Below, one piece after another: positions 11,280-22,570 of a stretch of DNA of 64,000 bases. The first letter of the stretch is position 1. Every line of letters begins with the position of its first letter. Source of the stretch: Balanoglossus misakiensis (lineage: Eukaryota; Hemichordata); NCBI GenBank assembly GCA_040954595.2, contig CM082582.2:8680001-8744000 (forward strand), in the 5' to 3' direction. A model generated the notes under the pieces. That model searched no databases, was not told where the DNA came from, and saw only the letters and a list, made by a program, of their open reading frames with translations. A program made the translations under genes and the position numbers.

Positions 11280-14248
11280 TTATTTGTAACCGTAGCTGGT
11301 ACGGTAGATTGTCTTGTCGGAAATCCTTGGAAATAAGCTGCTACTTTCGCGTTCACGTTTGTTGGTGTCGTTAACAAGCGTCGAATAATAATCTCTCTCG
11401 GGTCTTCCACCTGTGATAAAGGAAGAACAATATGCTAAATTCCACGAGTCATAGTAAATGTTGGTGTTACGCCATCGTAAATGTATTAATTAACATAGAA
11501 AGTCGCATATATTGTACTTCGCCATCATGTTAACATGTTTTTATTCTTGTTACAATGCAACTTACTGGGAGAAGTGAGGCTGGTTGATAGACCCGTAGTA
11601 TTCATATATTTTCCGGAGTTACCCCCAGTGTAGGTGGGCGGAGTTCTCATAGTACCGTAGGTGGCGTTGTTTGGCGTTGCTGACGGTCTTGCAACCCTGA
11701 AAGGCAAAGGAAGTCTCATGAGCTTGCTAACCTACTGTTATCAATGGTTATAGACCCTCCAGCGTTCTGCTGCAATTTTTCATCTGGCTAGTTCGATAGA
11801 CTGAAAGATTCAGTCGTGTGCGGTCGCTCGGGCGCAGTGCCCACGACCCAAGCAAGGCAGTGCGTCATCTATAGCGTCCGCACACGACTGAATCTGTCAG
11901 TGCTACTGGTTCAGCCGTCCAGGGCAACGTGGATAGGGTGTTCACGTCATCGTCCGTCTAATTAAACGACTCACTTGTTCTCTGCATCTTCGACCAACAC
12001 CTTCAACGACTCTATCTCGGCTCTTATAGGCGGCTCTCTGTTGCTGCCTTCCTGTTGCAGCTTAGCCACGAGTTTGTCCTGCAGATCCTTGATTTTGTCC
12101 TCCAGTGCCCGTATGTGCACGTTCGACTTCTGGCGCTCCTGCGCCAGCAGTTCTGCCAGCCTGCTGTTGTCGTTTTCCAATGCTTGTATCTGGGTAAAGT
12201 TAACGGTTAATTTTAAACTGAGTCAGACTATCTTTGTAAATTTAAAGCAAGTGTAGTAATGCGTCGCATGGAAAAGAGGTCAAGAAATAGAACTCCCCTC
12301 CCATCGCAATTTTTTTGGTCATTTGACAACCAGTACAATTTCAGAGGTTAAGAAATACAAATAATTACCTTATTGCGAAGAGCATTGTTTTCTCTCTTTG
12401 CATCTTCGAGGGCAGCCGCCAATTTCTTGTTTTCCTCCGCCAACTTAGCAACATTCTCGGCGTCCTTTCCCATCTGGTTTTTCAGATCATTCAACTTGGG
12501 GGGAAAAGAAGAAAAGACGATTGACTGAGAGCCTGGCAACTTTAAACATTATGTCAATATACTGTCAACATTTTTGTCGATGGTTGGTTGTGACTGATCA
12601 ATTATAATTGCACACGTTATATGTCTGTCTGTCTGTCTGTATGTTTCTCCGTCTCTCTCCAGTCCCCCTCTCTCGGTCTCTATCTCACTCTCTTCCCCCT
12701 CTCTTGTTCGCCTTTTTGTTGATCACTTACATTCTTGGCATACTCGGCCTGGGACTCCTTTTTGTATTTGTCCAGTTCGTCGGCCGCTGCGTTTCGAACT
12801 CTGGCCAACATCTCGGGCAAGTTGCTCTCCTTCTGGGCGCTTTCTCGCAGCCTCGCTTCCAACTGCAGGATCTGTCTTCCCTTGTCGTCAAGACGACTCT
12901 TCAACTCCGCGATTTCCTGCAACGACCACGTGAACATTCAGTATACAACCAATTATCTGTTACCCCTAGCTATAGGCCGTTAAATTGGGTTTAAGAATTG
13001 GACGTTTTTTGCTTATATTTGGGGGGGATCAAATTTGTGGAGTCAAGAAAAGTTCATACTGACGCCATATTAGTTTTAGCGGGTTGAGAGAACTTCTGCA
13101 GTCACCCCTACCTCATCGCGCAATTTCCTCTCGAAGTCTGACTTCTTCTGTAGATTGGCCAGTGCCTCCTGCGCATTGGCCAGCGCCTTGTTGTCCTTGT
13201 CGAACTTCCCGTGGACGTCGTCGTAGTTTCGCTTGAGGGCGTCGTTCTCCTTCTTGGCGTTGTCCAGTTTGCGAGCCAGGTCATTGTTGGCCGCCGCGGC
13301 CTGGTTCAACGCCTGATCCTTGTTGGCAAGCAGCTGTCTCAGCTTGGCTATTTCGTCCTGCAGGGCCCGGTTGTGTTGCTGTTCAGAGTTCAGCCTGCGA
13401 TAGAAGCGGTGAAACAGAGCTGTAATTTTCGAGTACCGAGTCATAAAGGTATGTTCAATGCGTTCGTGTTGTGCGTATCATGGATAAAGCTTGTGAACGC
13501 AAAGCGCATATAAGAAGCCCTGCGTACAGGTGTGTGTGTTCCTGGCCTATTGTCCTAACGTATACAGTTATTCAGATGAATACTAATTGTTCAGATACTT
13601 GCAGCGCTATGGCATGGTGCAGGGGGCAACCCGGGAGGCCTACCTTTGCTGCAGTTCTGATGCTACCGCGGCGTGTTTCTTAGACGCGGCCTCGTGTGCC
13701 TGTCTTTCAGCGGTCACTGCCTCGTTCTCCCTGCGCAGTTTCTCAAGTTCCTTCTCGTAGAGGTTCTTGATGACGCCGATCTCGTTCTCCAGATTTTTGA
13801 TCGCATTCAGGAGTGCAGACGAGTCAACCTGCGGAGACAGGAAGCGTTTCGCCTCTGTTAGATTCCAACGATCACTAAAGCTACTCTTGCCGGTACTTCC
13901 ACAGTTGTCACTCACTCACTCACTCACTCACTCACTCACTCACTCACTCACTCACTCACTCACTCACTCACTCACTCACTCACTCACTCACTCACTCACT
14001 CACTCACTCACTCACTCACTCACTCACTCACTCACTCACTCACTCACTCACTCACTCACTCGACCATCATCACCAAATTTATGGATGACTAAAATGAATC
14101 TTACTTGGTTGGCCTGTTTCTTTGCGTCCTCGACCTTTTTGATGTAGTCACCAAATCTTTCGTTTAGGTGCTGCAGTTCATTCTTCTCCTGTTGTCTCGA
14201 CATCGGGGCAGCAGGGGGTGGATATGATGATCGCGAGTAACCACTCAT
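11280..14248 (-). CDS. Cytoplasmic intermediate filament protein, gene 2
   Basis: This is a tandem paralog of IF gene 1, on the same strand and immediately upstream of it. Coding exons are 14248-14105, 13828-13644, 13394-13112, 12916-12731, 12494-12369, 12189-11975, 11696-11566 and 11410-11280 (TAA). Phases are consistent and give 466 aa. The head is short (about 16 aa, MSGYSRSSYPPPAAP). Coil 1A contains LQHLNERFGDYIKKVEDAKK. Coil 1B is the long lamin-type form, and the rod (about 358 residues) ends EIESLKVLVEDAENK, again without TYRKLLEGE. The tail is 86 aa, Ser/Thr/Tyr-rich, ending in RTSYGYK, with no Ig-fold and no CaaX. Exons 2 to 5 match the paralog in length to the base. The start ATG is 13 bases inside an exon whose acceptor is TTCCTATTGCAG at 14262, so at least one upstream noncoding exon exists. 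The exon 5 acceptor is CCCCAAG rather than CAG. Confidence 0.9.
11801..11900. repeat. Hairpin-forming inverted repeat in IF gene 2 intron 6
   Basis: The arms 11801-11823 and 11878-11900 are reverse complements over 23 bases with one mismatch; AGATTCAGTCGTGTGCGG is perfect. The pairing continues inward with GCGG[T/A]CGCT. The loop is about 45-54 bases. It could be a small fold-back element or an expressed hairpin. Confidence 0.75.
12618..12720. repeat. TCTG/CT-rich microsatellite in IF gene 2 intron 4
   Basis: Five TCTG units are followed by imperfect CT-rich sequence running up to the exon 4 donor side. This is intronic and makes no coding sense on either strand. Confidence 0.7.
13908..14061. 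repeat. (TCAC)n microsatellite in IF gene 2 intron 1
   Basis: This is about 38 near-perfect TCAC/CTCA units, the same unit that caps both ends of the large array at 25.5-30.3 kb. It lies in the intron between coding exons 1 and 2. The Thr-His-Ser-Leu frame it creates on plus is spurious. Confidence 0.95.
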
Positions 14249-14261
14249 TGTGAATAAAAGC

Positions 14262-17200
14262 CTGCAATAGGAATTTAAAGGGACATTAATTGGATAAAGT
14301 TTACATAAGAACCCCCTCCCGAACACAAGTGGCTGCGCCCTCATTCGGAGTCTGTAAACGCTTCACACTAAAAAAAACTTCTGACCTTACCAAATCAATG
14401 CAATTGTGTGAAATCACTGATGGTCCAGGTCTGTTTTTCTTTTTGTCGCCTTCTTGTATTGTGTTAATTGGGCGTGGGCCATTTTAAAAGCGAATACCTT
14501 TCATGAAATGCCCAATGGATGTCACACCTCCTTTGGTTGCTTTTATTTTTGTTTAGCTATGGGTTTCGCAAAAAGGTCTCCAAGTCACTGTCGAGGCACT
14601 TGTTTGCTTCGCTCCGATTTTTTTACGGCAGAAATCGCCGTACAGACTCCTCCGATCGCTTCGTGTTTTGAGGAACGGCTCCTTCGCCCTTTAAATTGAC
14701 TGGGCGTGTCGCTTTTTTTCGTCGCACCTGCATTCAAAGGACGTTTACAGAGGTCGAAGGTCACACTTGTCCCATTCAAGCCATGGACAGACTTGTTCAT
14801 TTGAAAGCAATTGAGAGACCACTGCATTGAACGTATTGAAGAGATTGCTAAATTAGGAGAGCATGGACGATTCGAATTATTTAGTGATAATATCACGGTC
14901 TTTACGTCCACGGCCCGGGGCCATAGAAAGTGAAAGGCGAAATCCCTTTTTCTCAAAACGAGGCCTCGGGACAACCTTGCCATGGTAACGACAATACTAT
15001 TTTGGAGTCGGGTCATGTACAATATAGCTGTTTTCGTTGCAAGGCACCTTCCCGATGTTTTTAATACGAAATCTTTCTTGGGCATTATTGATTTCAACCT
15101 TTTATGCGTGTGTTTTTTTCAACGATCGCCGCGACAACAGAATGTCACGGAATATAGAACGGTCGTTAATTTTACAGGTGTTCCGGCATAATGCGCTTTC
15201 ATGGATTGCTGCCGTCACCTTGAAATGTCACGTGATATTTCACCACGTTGATGTTATCCATTGAAATCGTTCTCAACAGCACGGAGAGCTGTCAGGTCCG
15301 ACATCTCCAAATGCAAACACGAGTGTATTCTAGTACATAAACCGATGGCCCAAGATATCGGTGCGATGCCTTGTCCATTCTCCCGGTATGCTGGTGAACC
15401 GCGCCGGGGGGAAATATTTGAATCACAGCCGGAGGACACAATCTCGAAGGAGTGAGTGCTCTGATCTCGAAAATGATCCGATGACAAGGATATACGAAGC
15501 ATAGCAACCCCGGGTGTCGGCGATCATCAACACAGGTGAACGGGTCCCCCAACAACAGTGGGAAACGGGAATAGCCCCACGCTTACAGTTGGTCACAACC
15601 ACGAACGTGTTCAGTTGATGAAGAGCGTTTGCTTTGTTTTAAATGATGCTGTTGCCAAGCGACTGTACAGGGATGGCAGGAAGAATGTAGCATTCATGGA
15701 AAGAAATAATCGAATCAGTTTCCCAGCGATAGTTATGATTAGGGGAGCCTTGACATATCACAGGAGTGACGGATCTCCGATATCCTAAAGGGCGCGCTTC
15801 TCTCCCATTTATGAGAAGTTATACATAAAGATAAAGAAATCTGCTTACCGTCTCCCACTTCTAAAATCTTCAAATTTGAAATCCGGGGAAATCTATGAAA
15901 TTGACTTGAAGACGTTTCCAAGGATGGCGACGACAACGCGGAGCTCGTGTACTGATCGTAGCAACGTGGATTCGCTTCTACCGTCAATGGATCATGAAGC
16001 CTCGATCGGGGACACCGGTGTGTGTGGTATGTTTGTTTAGACGTTGCCATGGCTTGCGTTGCAGTGGAGACCGATGTTCACCCCGTGTTCTGTTGACTCC
16101 TTAGTACCATAGGGAAAAATTATATTGTGAAACACAGACAATCGTCATGAATATGGCTCTTTGTGTCAGCGTGGGTTTTATTTCACAGCCGTGAGCTATG
16201 GGGGCTCATATATACAACTAATGTGCATTATCCCCTCCCTCCCACTTTCACCAAGAGAGACAGTCCAAGCTATAACGTTTCGCCTTCGAGGTTTGTTGCT
16301 GTGGTTACCATATGCATGGCAAAGTTCGAATTCATTAATACAAAGTGCGCGTTTGGTTCAATGTCGTTAGGCTTGTCAGAGTGCTGGCGTTATATGGAGG
16401 AAAAATGAAGACTCCATCAACTGTAATCTAACTTTCGGATTTGAAACGAAAATTGAAGACAGATTGTAAATTTTGACGTTGTTTTCATATGCAGGCAAAC
16501 AGACTAACAACCTGCTGCGCATGCGGGATGCAGCATACCGTAAAATTGCTCAACCATTTAGCATATTATTATGATCTTCTTCAAAGTAACGTTCATGTAC
16601 GTGGCTGATCGTTGTATTATTCTTGGACCGTCCCCGCCCTTGAAAGTAATGATACCCACCTTAATTGTTTGTAAACTCGATGGTTCAATCATGATCGCGT
16701 AGGGTTACACCTCTGGTATTCAACGGGAGCAAAGAGATCCTTGCTGGGGAGCTGACAAAAAAACTTTACCCCTGTAAGGAAAGGGCCTTATACAGAGATC
16801 ATGCATAGAATGTAGGCGTGGTTCGAAGGGGTGAAAAATCACAGTTGACGATCGCGATTTGTAAACATATTAAGAATGAGGGTTCACCCAACGGCTTGAC
16901 ACCCTGTCTGTCTATCTGCCCCACCCCCTCTCTGTTTTTTTCAATTTTTTGTCGGTTAAATCACAGTCCATTAACATACAGGTGCATGTCTGGAGCTGTG
17001 GCAATTTTAAAACAAGCATTCATATCGGACTCGTTAAAATACAGCCTATCCTTTGAAAACCACAATTTTACGATCGCCCCGAGTCTGCGTGAGGTTGCAA
17101 TTTAAAGTTTCTAGGATAAAAGGACTATAGACGAGGCGAAGGGGTAGTATGGTGTTGTTCAAAAACAGTAAACAGGCAAAATTACTCATCTTCAAACCAG

Positions 17201-17277
17201 ATTTAGCGAGGCAGAGAGAAGGAAAGCCCCCGTAAAAAATCACGAAGATATAAGTAACCATAGTAAATAATTCAACT
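14262..17277. other. IF gene 2 upstream region and IF gene 2 / CLC interval
   Basis: This holds the presumed IF gene 2 5' UTR intron and promoter. A plausible leader exon on the minus strand ends at 15849 with donor GAGACG|GTAAGCAG. It contains an ATG in strong context (GCCATGGC) at 16050, opening a frame of 67 codons up to the donor. A minus-strand TATATATG lies at about 16214-16207. A 170-codon minus frame at 15097-14585 has no recognisable family and sits inside the presumed intron. Nothing else supportable was found. Confidence 0.45.
15849..16050 (-). other. Candidate IF gene 2 leader exon with upstream ORF
   Basis: Minus-strand sequence from the ATG at 16050 to the donor at 15849 is open for 67 codons plus one base. 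Joined to the IF gene 2 acceptor at 14262, the frame would continue GFYSQ and stop at TGA. That TGA overlaps the IF start codon (ATGA). The exon is inferred only from its donor and from the need for a leader exon upstream of 14262. Transcription may start inside it, which would remove the upstream ATG. Confidence 0.3.
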
Positions 17278-17283
17278 TTTATT
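17278..17283 (-). terminator. Candidate poly(A) signal of the CLC gene
   Basis: The minus strand reads GAAATAAAAGTTG about 570 bases past the CLC stop codon. It is the first canonical signal on that strand, and the sequence between looks like 3' UTR. Confidence 0.5.
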
Positions 17284-17854
17284 TCAAACTCTTGAAATAT
17301 TGCATTTTAAGTTATATGAAATGTGACGCAGGAACAGACTATGCAATTGCGAGTCTTTGTTAGGACGAGGTAGCTCCTACAAAATTGTAAACAATCTCGT
17401 ATCCATGGCAACATCATCACCATATAAGAGATTTCTAATCATCTAAAAATATATATGTACAGTTTTGAATGTTGTTGGTAAAAATGAAAGGAATAAAACA
17501 ACAAGCAGTGGACTGATATGGATGAGTTATAAAATCATACCAATGATTTACCCAGATTTCTACTGAGAAAAAAAATGCATATCTTACTCTCATATCAAAT
17601 GCTTGCTTTAGTTTGTAAATACAGATATCCCTATGAGCTGACATGAAACTATAAAAACATAGTACTGTAATAATGAGCTTCTGGAAAAAATATTACAATT
17701 AAAGATATGCAGCCAAAACTGATTTTTAAACTCTCATAATGTGCGCATGTGCCATTGCAGTCGCAAATTAAGGGAGGGTGGTGTTCATCGTAGCTCCAGC
17801 CTATGTTGCATTAACAAAAACGAAAGGGTGTAGAGGGCGCCAGTCGTGCAGCCC
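17284..17854 (-). other. Probable 3' UTR of the CLC gene
   Basis: AT-rich noncoding sequence between the CLC stop codon and the first AATAAA. No other gene is seen. Confidence 0.5.
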
Positions 17855-20800
17855 CTAAGCGTCCATCGACGCCATTTCAACAGTGGGTTCATTCTGAGCC
17901 TGATTTTCGGCGATGATGGCGGCCAGAGTTTCCTCCAACTTGAAACCCATCAAGTCCTTCCTCGTCAGCATTCCCACAACTTGGTTCTTGCGGTCGACCA
18001 CGGTGAGGTGACGCAGCCCCAGGGTGCGGTAGATGATGTAGGTACGGTGGAGGGAGAAGTTGTCTTCCACGCAAGGTGCCGATTGGTTGTAATATGGTGC
18101 CTGGGAACATCAAAACATGATAGGTGAATTTGAGAAAAATGGCAATTAACTGTAAAAGAAAAGAACCTGACGTGAGAACATCAAATATTTGGTGATGCCA
18201 TGTTGGACAAAAACATCAATGTGATCTACAACTCAATTTGCCAGAAAATGATAATTACCAGATTGAGATACAGGCTTTCATATTTGGGATCCGAACACAG
18301 TGTTTCCAGAACTTCGTGCATGTCATCCGGTACTTTATCAGTTGTCACCTGCAAAAGAAATAGAAAATCCATATGAAGAGATGTATATGTATACTCTACT
18401 CTCTCATTGGGTAACTCACCGTCACATGATCAAGCCTCAGCCAATGAAACCACCCATTACAAAAAAAAATACCAGTACGACTAGAACACAGGTCACTTCT
18501 TACCTGTTGATACTCCACAGGCGTGACCAGGGGCTCGTCTTCGCTCGGGTCGTCCTCGGTTTCAAAGACGTCCTCCGTCTTGAGGAGAATGCACAATTCC
18601 GTCCTGGTGATCAGACCCATGAACAGCTTGTCGCCGTCGTCGCTGGTCCGGACCACGGGGAAGCCCCCATGCTCCGTGTCCCTCAGCAGGTGCGCCAGGT
18701 GGTGGACTGTCTCCCGCGTGTGGACCACGATAACCGGCGACACCATCGCGCTCCTGGTGTAGTGAAGCTCCAAGTTCACGCTGAATTGCGGCGAGGGGAG
18801 AAAAATAGAGAGCAGGAACAGAAGTTAGGCAGGTCACACGTATCATCATATTGGGGCAGACTGTCGCGGTAGACGTTGAAGCGACTCTCCATAAATCTGG
18901 TAATAACAATATCAACTGTTTGTTACTCACGCTTTGTGGTTGTTATCGTAGATGATAGGTTCATGGTCGAGGAAGGGTATACACTTGAACTCCAGGATGG
19001 AATGGTAGATGGCATGAGTGAAAAAGTCGCCAACCCACTTGGAAACCACGATGGCAACCATGATCGGCAACAGGAACTGAATGTCATTAGTAATTTCCAT
19101 CTGAAAGTGACATGGAAAGCGAATAAAATTCAAATGCGAACGAGAAATTAATCATAGGTCTAATTTGATGAGAGTTCAGAGGTCAACGTTACTGTACCAT
19201 GATGACGGTGAGCGACATTGTTAATCTTGATACACCACCAAAGAAGGACGCAGAACCAATCAGCGCCATGGCACCTGGATCCATCCAAGCCCAGTATTCG
19301 TCAGTCTGCACACCGAATATGGAGACCATTATCACCCCAATAAAACGACCATACAACGCCCCTATTAAACTGGTATATAAAGAGAAAACAATTTAACATT
19401 TTGCACTTTTATTTTTGGAAGAATTTATACTACATGTACATGAGATCTAAACTGCAAATGGACAGAATAAAAGCAAGTACTCTTTGCGTCAGACTTACAG
19501 CATAGGAACGACCAATCCAGTCGACATGGCCGTGCCAGCTGTCCAGCAGGCCATTGGGTAGTACACCAGAAACATGGTGGTCAAGGACGCGTAGCCAAAC
19601 TCAAGGTGTGTGTCTCTGGAGTAAAGGTGGCCAATGGCTGCTTCTCCTGTGCCGAACATTAAAGTAGCCACTGGAAGAGAGAGAGGAAAGAGGGAAAGGT
19701 GCTTTATGGCATTGACTGTGTACAATTTCTGCAACCACAGTCTCTGGTTTGGCACACAGGCATAGGATGACCGTCTCCCTTTAATCTGAGGTGCCTAAAC
19801 TTGTTCACACTCTCAAAACCTAAGCAGAAGTAATGTCTACAGCTCAACCAGGTGCACGACCTCATTTTCATCGTACTTACGCTCACTGAACGTCTCATTG
19901 GACCACAGGCAGGTGTCATTTGGAGAAACTTCTTCACAATCGCACGGGCAGTTGTCGATGGTGATTCCGCTTGGGCAGGTGTACTGTCTGATCGTGGGTT
20001 CTGGCTGTATTTCGGTCGGTTCGTTTATGCAGTTAGGACTGAACTGTGCGTCGCTGAAAAGTTGGCAGAGAAAAGATGAACACACGAAGAACACTGATCA
20101 GCAAAGTAGGCGAAGCAAACAAAACACGAACAAGCATACACCAGCCATTTTGAATATGCAAATAAGCAGGACAGTAAGTACTCACGCTGCCTTCTGACCT
20201 TGGTAATAGCACGAGAAAGCACTGCAAGGCAACGCAGCGGGCAAAAATATTGTAATTGTTGAAAAAATGATCTGTGAAGAAGAAAAGAAATTGGAGATTA
20301 ACATTCAGTCAAACAGTGTTAATGTACAATTGAGCGAAACTGGGAGAAAAAAATGGACTTACTATAATTATACACGGTTCCACAAACTGAGCAATCTTTT
20401 GGCGCCATTTCCGGTTCATTTTCTTCAAAACTAACCGTCGCAGCCTGGCTAGCTTCAGATTGATAAATACGAAGAGACCACCCAGAAGGCCACCTATCAC
20501 ACCCAAAATAATGGTTGGAATAAATAGGAAAATGTTCACGTCTAGACCGCTGCGGACCTGTGAATTTTGAAAAAAAAGGGAAATTACCAGAATAATAATT
20601 GATGAAACTTGTAAACCCCCCCCCCCATTTTTCCATTAAACACAAGCAGAAAATACTAAATGGAAATGGCAGTAATATATTGTACCTGGAACATGATATT
20701 CTTCTCAGCGCTGAACATGCCAAAATTGCCCGTGTAATGGAAGGCAGTGAACGCTGAGTCAAAGAGATCAGTCGTGAACGTGGAGATGATGCAAGCGAAG

Positions 20801-22570
20801 AAGGTCATCCAGGATAATTTCAGATTCCAGAACGATGACACCTCTTCCATGGAGAACAGCAGACCGCCGATGGGAGCGCCGAATGCCGAAGCCACTCCTG
20901 CCGCGGCTCCGGCAGAAATAAAATTACGCCTACGGAGAGACGGATTCACACAGCACTTCAACAAACCATCATTTCCATACACGTCAGTTTATTCAAGATT
21001 ATGAAAAGAAGTATCAAACCTCAGAGAACTTATACAAGTAGCATTTTAGAGCTGATCTCAATCTGGCTGAGAAATTTTAACCTACCGATCTTCTGTGTTC
21101 CTAAACCTTGTAAAATATGGCAGTCGGAAGCCTAGTGTGTCTGACTTGAACTGACTTAAACCAGCACCCACCAGAGCACTGAAACAACAAAAACACAGTG
21201 AGGGTTACACAAAGGCGTGTTGACAAATTAGGCTAGGGTGGAAAACGACAGACATTCACTGGTGCATTACCCAATGTGTATCATAGGACCCTCAGGCCCA
21301 ACCGGCATACCGCTGCCCACGGCGCACACACAGGACCAAATTTTGACCAGCAGGGTCTTGATGTTGAAGATGTGTCTCACTAGAGTGCCGTTCAGATATC
21401 CGATGAGCTCTGGGATGCCTGACCCAGCCGCTGCCGGCCTCAGGTACTGCAGGGGAGAGAAAGAGAAGTGAAGATGATCATTTAGTCTCAGACTGACATT
21501 TTGAGCCGTCCTTTGACAGATACATGTCAATCATTAGATTGGCTAGATCAGCTTTGGTATTCTTCCAAGTTTTAAAGGCTAGAATATAAGTCAAATATTA
21601 GCAAGAAAATTCTGGCTGCATGAGTCATGTCTACAGCAAACAGAACACAAAATGGTTAGAGCTAAGCTTACAGAAGACAAGGATTTTGAAGGGGAAATCC
21701 TGGACAAATCATTTCTATTGTAGATGATCAGTTAGATACTCACTACAACGGGAAGCGATGCAGCCAGTACAAAGATAAGACTGTATAAGAGTACAAAACC
21801 CCAGGCCATCAAAACCTCTCCATCCTATGAGAAAGAAAGAAAGATTAATCAATCAATCACTCAATCAATAAACAAACCATCCAACCAACCAACTACTGTC
21901 AGTCAGTCAGTCAGTGAACCTACCTGAATATATTCTTCTGCTTTATCCCATTTGAAATCAGCAATGACGTCAATGCACTGATGAATCAGAAATCCGATCA
22001 TTCCAACAGTAAAACCGATCAGCCCCATCATCACCCATCGATCCCAATCCAATCTGTTGATACCAGAGAAAGGAAGCGTGAAAGTGAACCAACAATCAAA
22101 ACAAAACAAAACAAACAAAATTTCAATAAGGAGAGAAGACCGATGTACGTTGCCATAGTAATAATGGCTGGGTTAAAAAAAAACTGTGTGAATATATATG
22201 TGAATCTTTTGCAAACTGTAGAATTAATAACACACCTTGCAGGTTGCTTCCGGAGCCAGTTTTTGTAGGCCTGACTGTGAGGCGGCAGATAGTCGACGCT
22301 CTCGAACGACGCCAAGACGTCGCGCTCCTCCCTGGTGTACCTGTGGTTCACGTAGGCGCTCTCGTAGTCCCGTCCCTTGGTGAAGAACCCCGTCGGCTCG
22401 TCAGATTCCGTCGTGGTGCCGGCATCTTCTTGTTGGCGAGCCCGCCCCACCGATCGGTAGCGTAACGTGCCGACGTCCGGTTCCACGGCCTCGATGGTTA
22501 CGCCCCCTGCATCCGTGTCGTCGGCGGCAGCAGCGTCAGTGGTGGTAGGGCCACCGTCGTGGTTCGACAT
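17855..22570 (-). CDS. CLC-6/7-type Cl-/H+ exchange transporter with two CBS domains
   Basis: A complete 879-aa endolysosomal-type CLC. Exons: 22570-22236, 22053-21924, 21824-21744, 21446-21271, 21178-21086, 20929-20686, 20557-20363, 20271-20186, 20053-19881, 19670-19499, 19369-19198, 19100-18931, 18780-18504, 18348-18259 and 18100-17855 (TAG). All phases join. The N-terminus is acidic and cytosolic and contains FESVDY, like the YESLDY of CLC-6/7. Selectivity motif: GSGIPE (190-195), whose Ser predicts chloride over nitrate. Gating Glu: E234 in VGPEGPMIH. Proton Glu: E301 in [11 protein letters not shown]. The 67-residue spacing of these two equals that in human CLC-6 and predicts exchange rather than a channel. 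Oddities: Pro replaces the usual Lys/Arg in GKEGP, and GLVVP (556-560) has Val for Phe in the GxFxP motif. A lumenal loop near 432-504 has six clustered Cys and two N-glycosylation sequons. CBS1 is about 683-768 and CBS2 about 805-860 ([20 protein letters not shown]). Whether it is CLC-6, CLC-7 or a separate invertebrate/protist-like branch is not settled by eye. Confidence 0.93.

Noticed and set aside
13767-14147. Plus-strand His-Ser-Leu-Thr repeat frame
   Set aside because: It is the (TCAC)n microsatellite of IF gene 2 intron 1.
14585-15097. 170-codon minus-strand frame as an independent gene
   Set aside because: It lies in the presumed IF gene 2 leader intron and shows no recognisable domain; a frame of this length can occur by chance in 64 kb.
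20363-20557. Loss of the proton glutamate in the CLC (Leu in the helix after VRSGLDV)
   Set aside because: The proton glutamate of this family lies in the preceding exon, in LFSMEE, and is present (E301).
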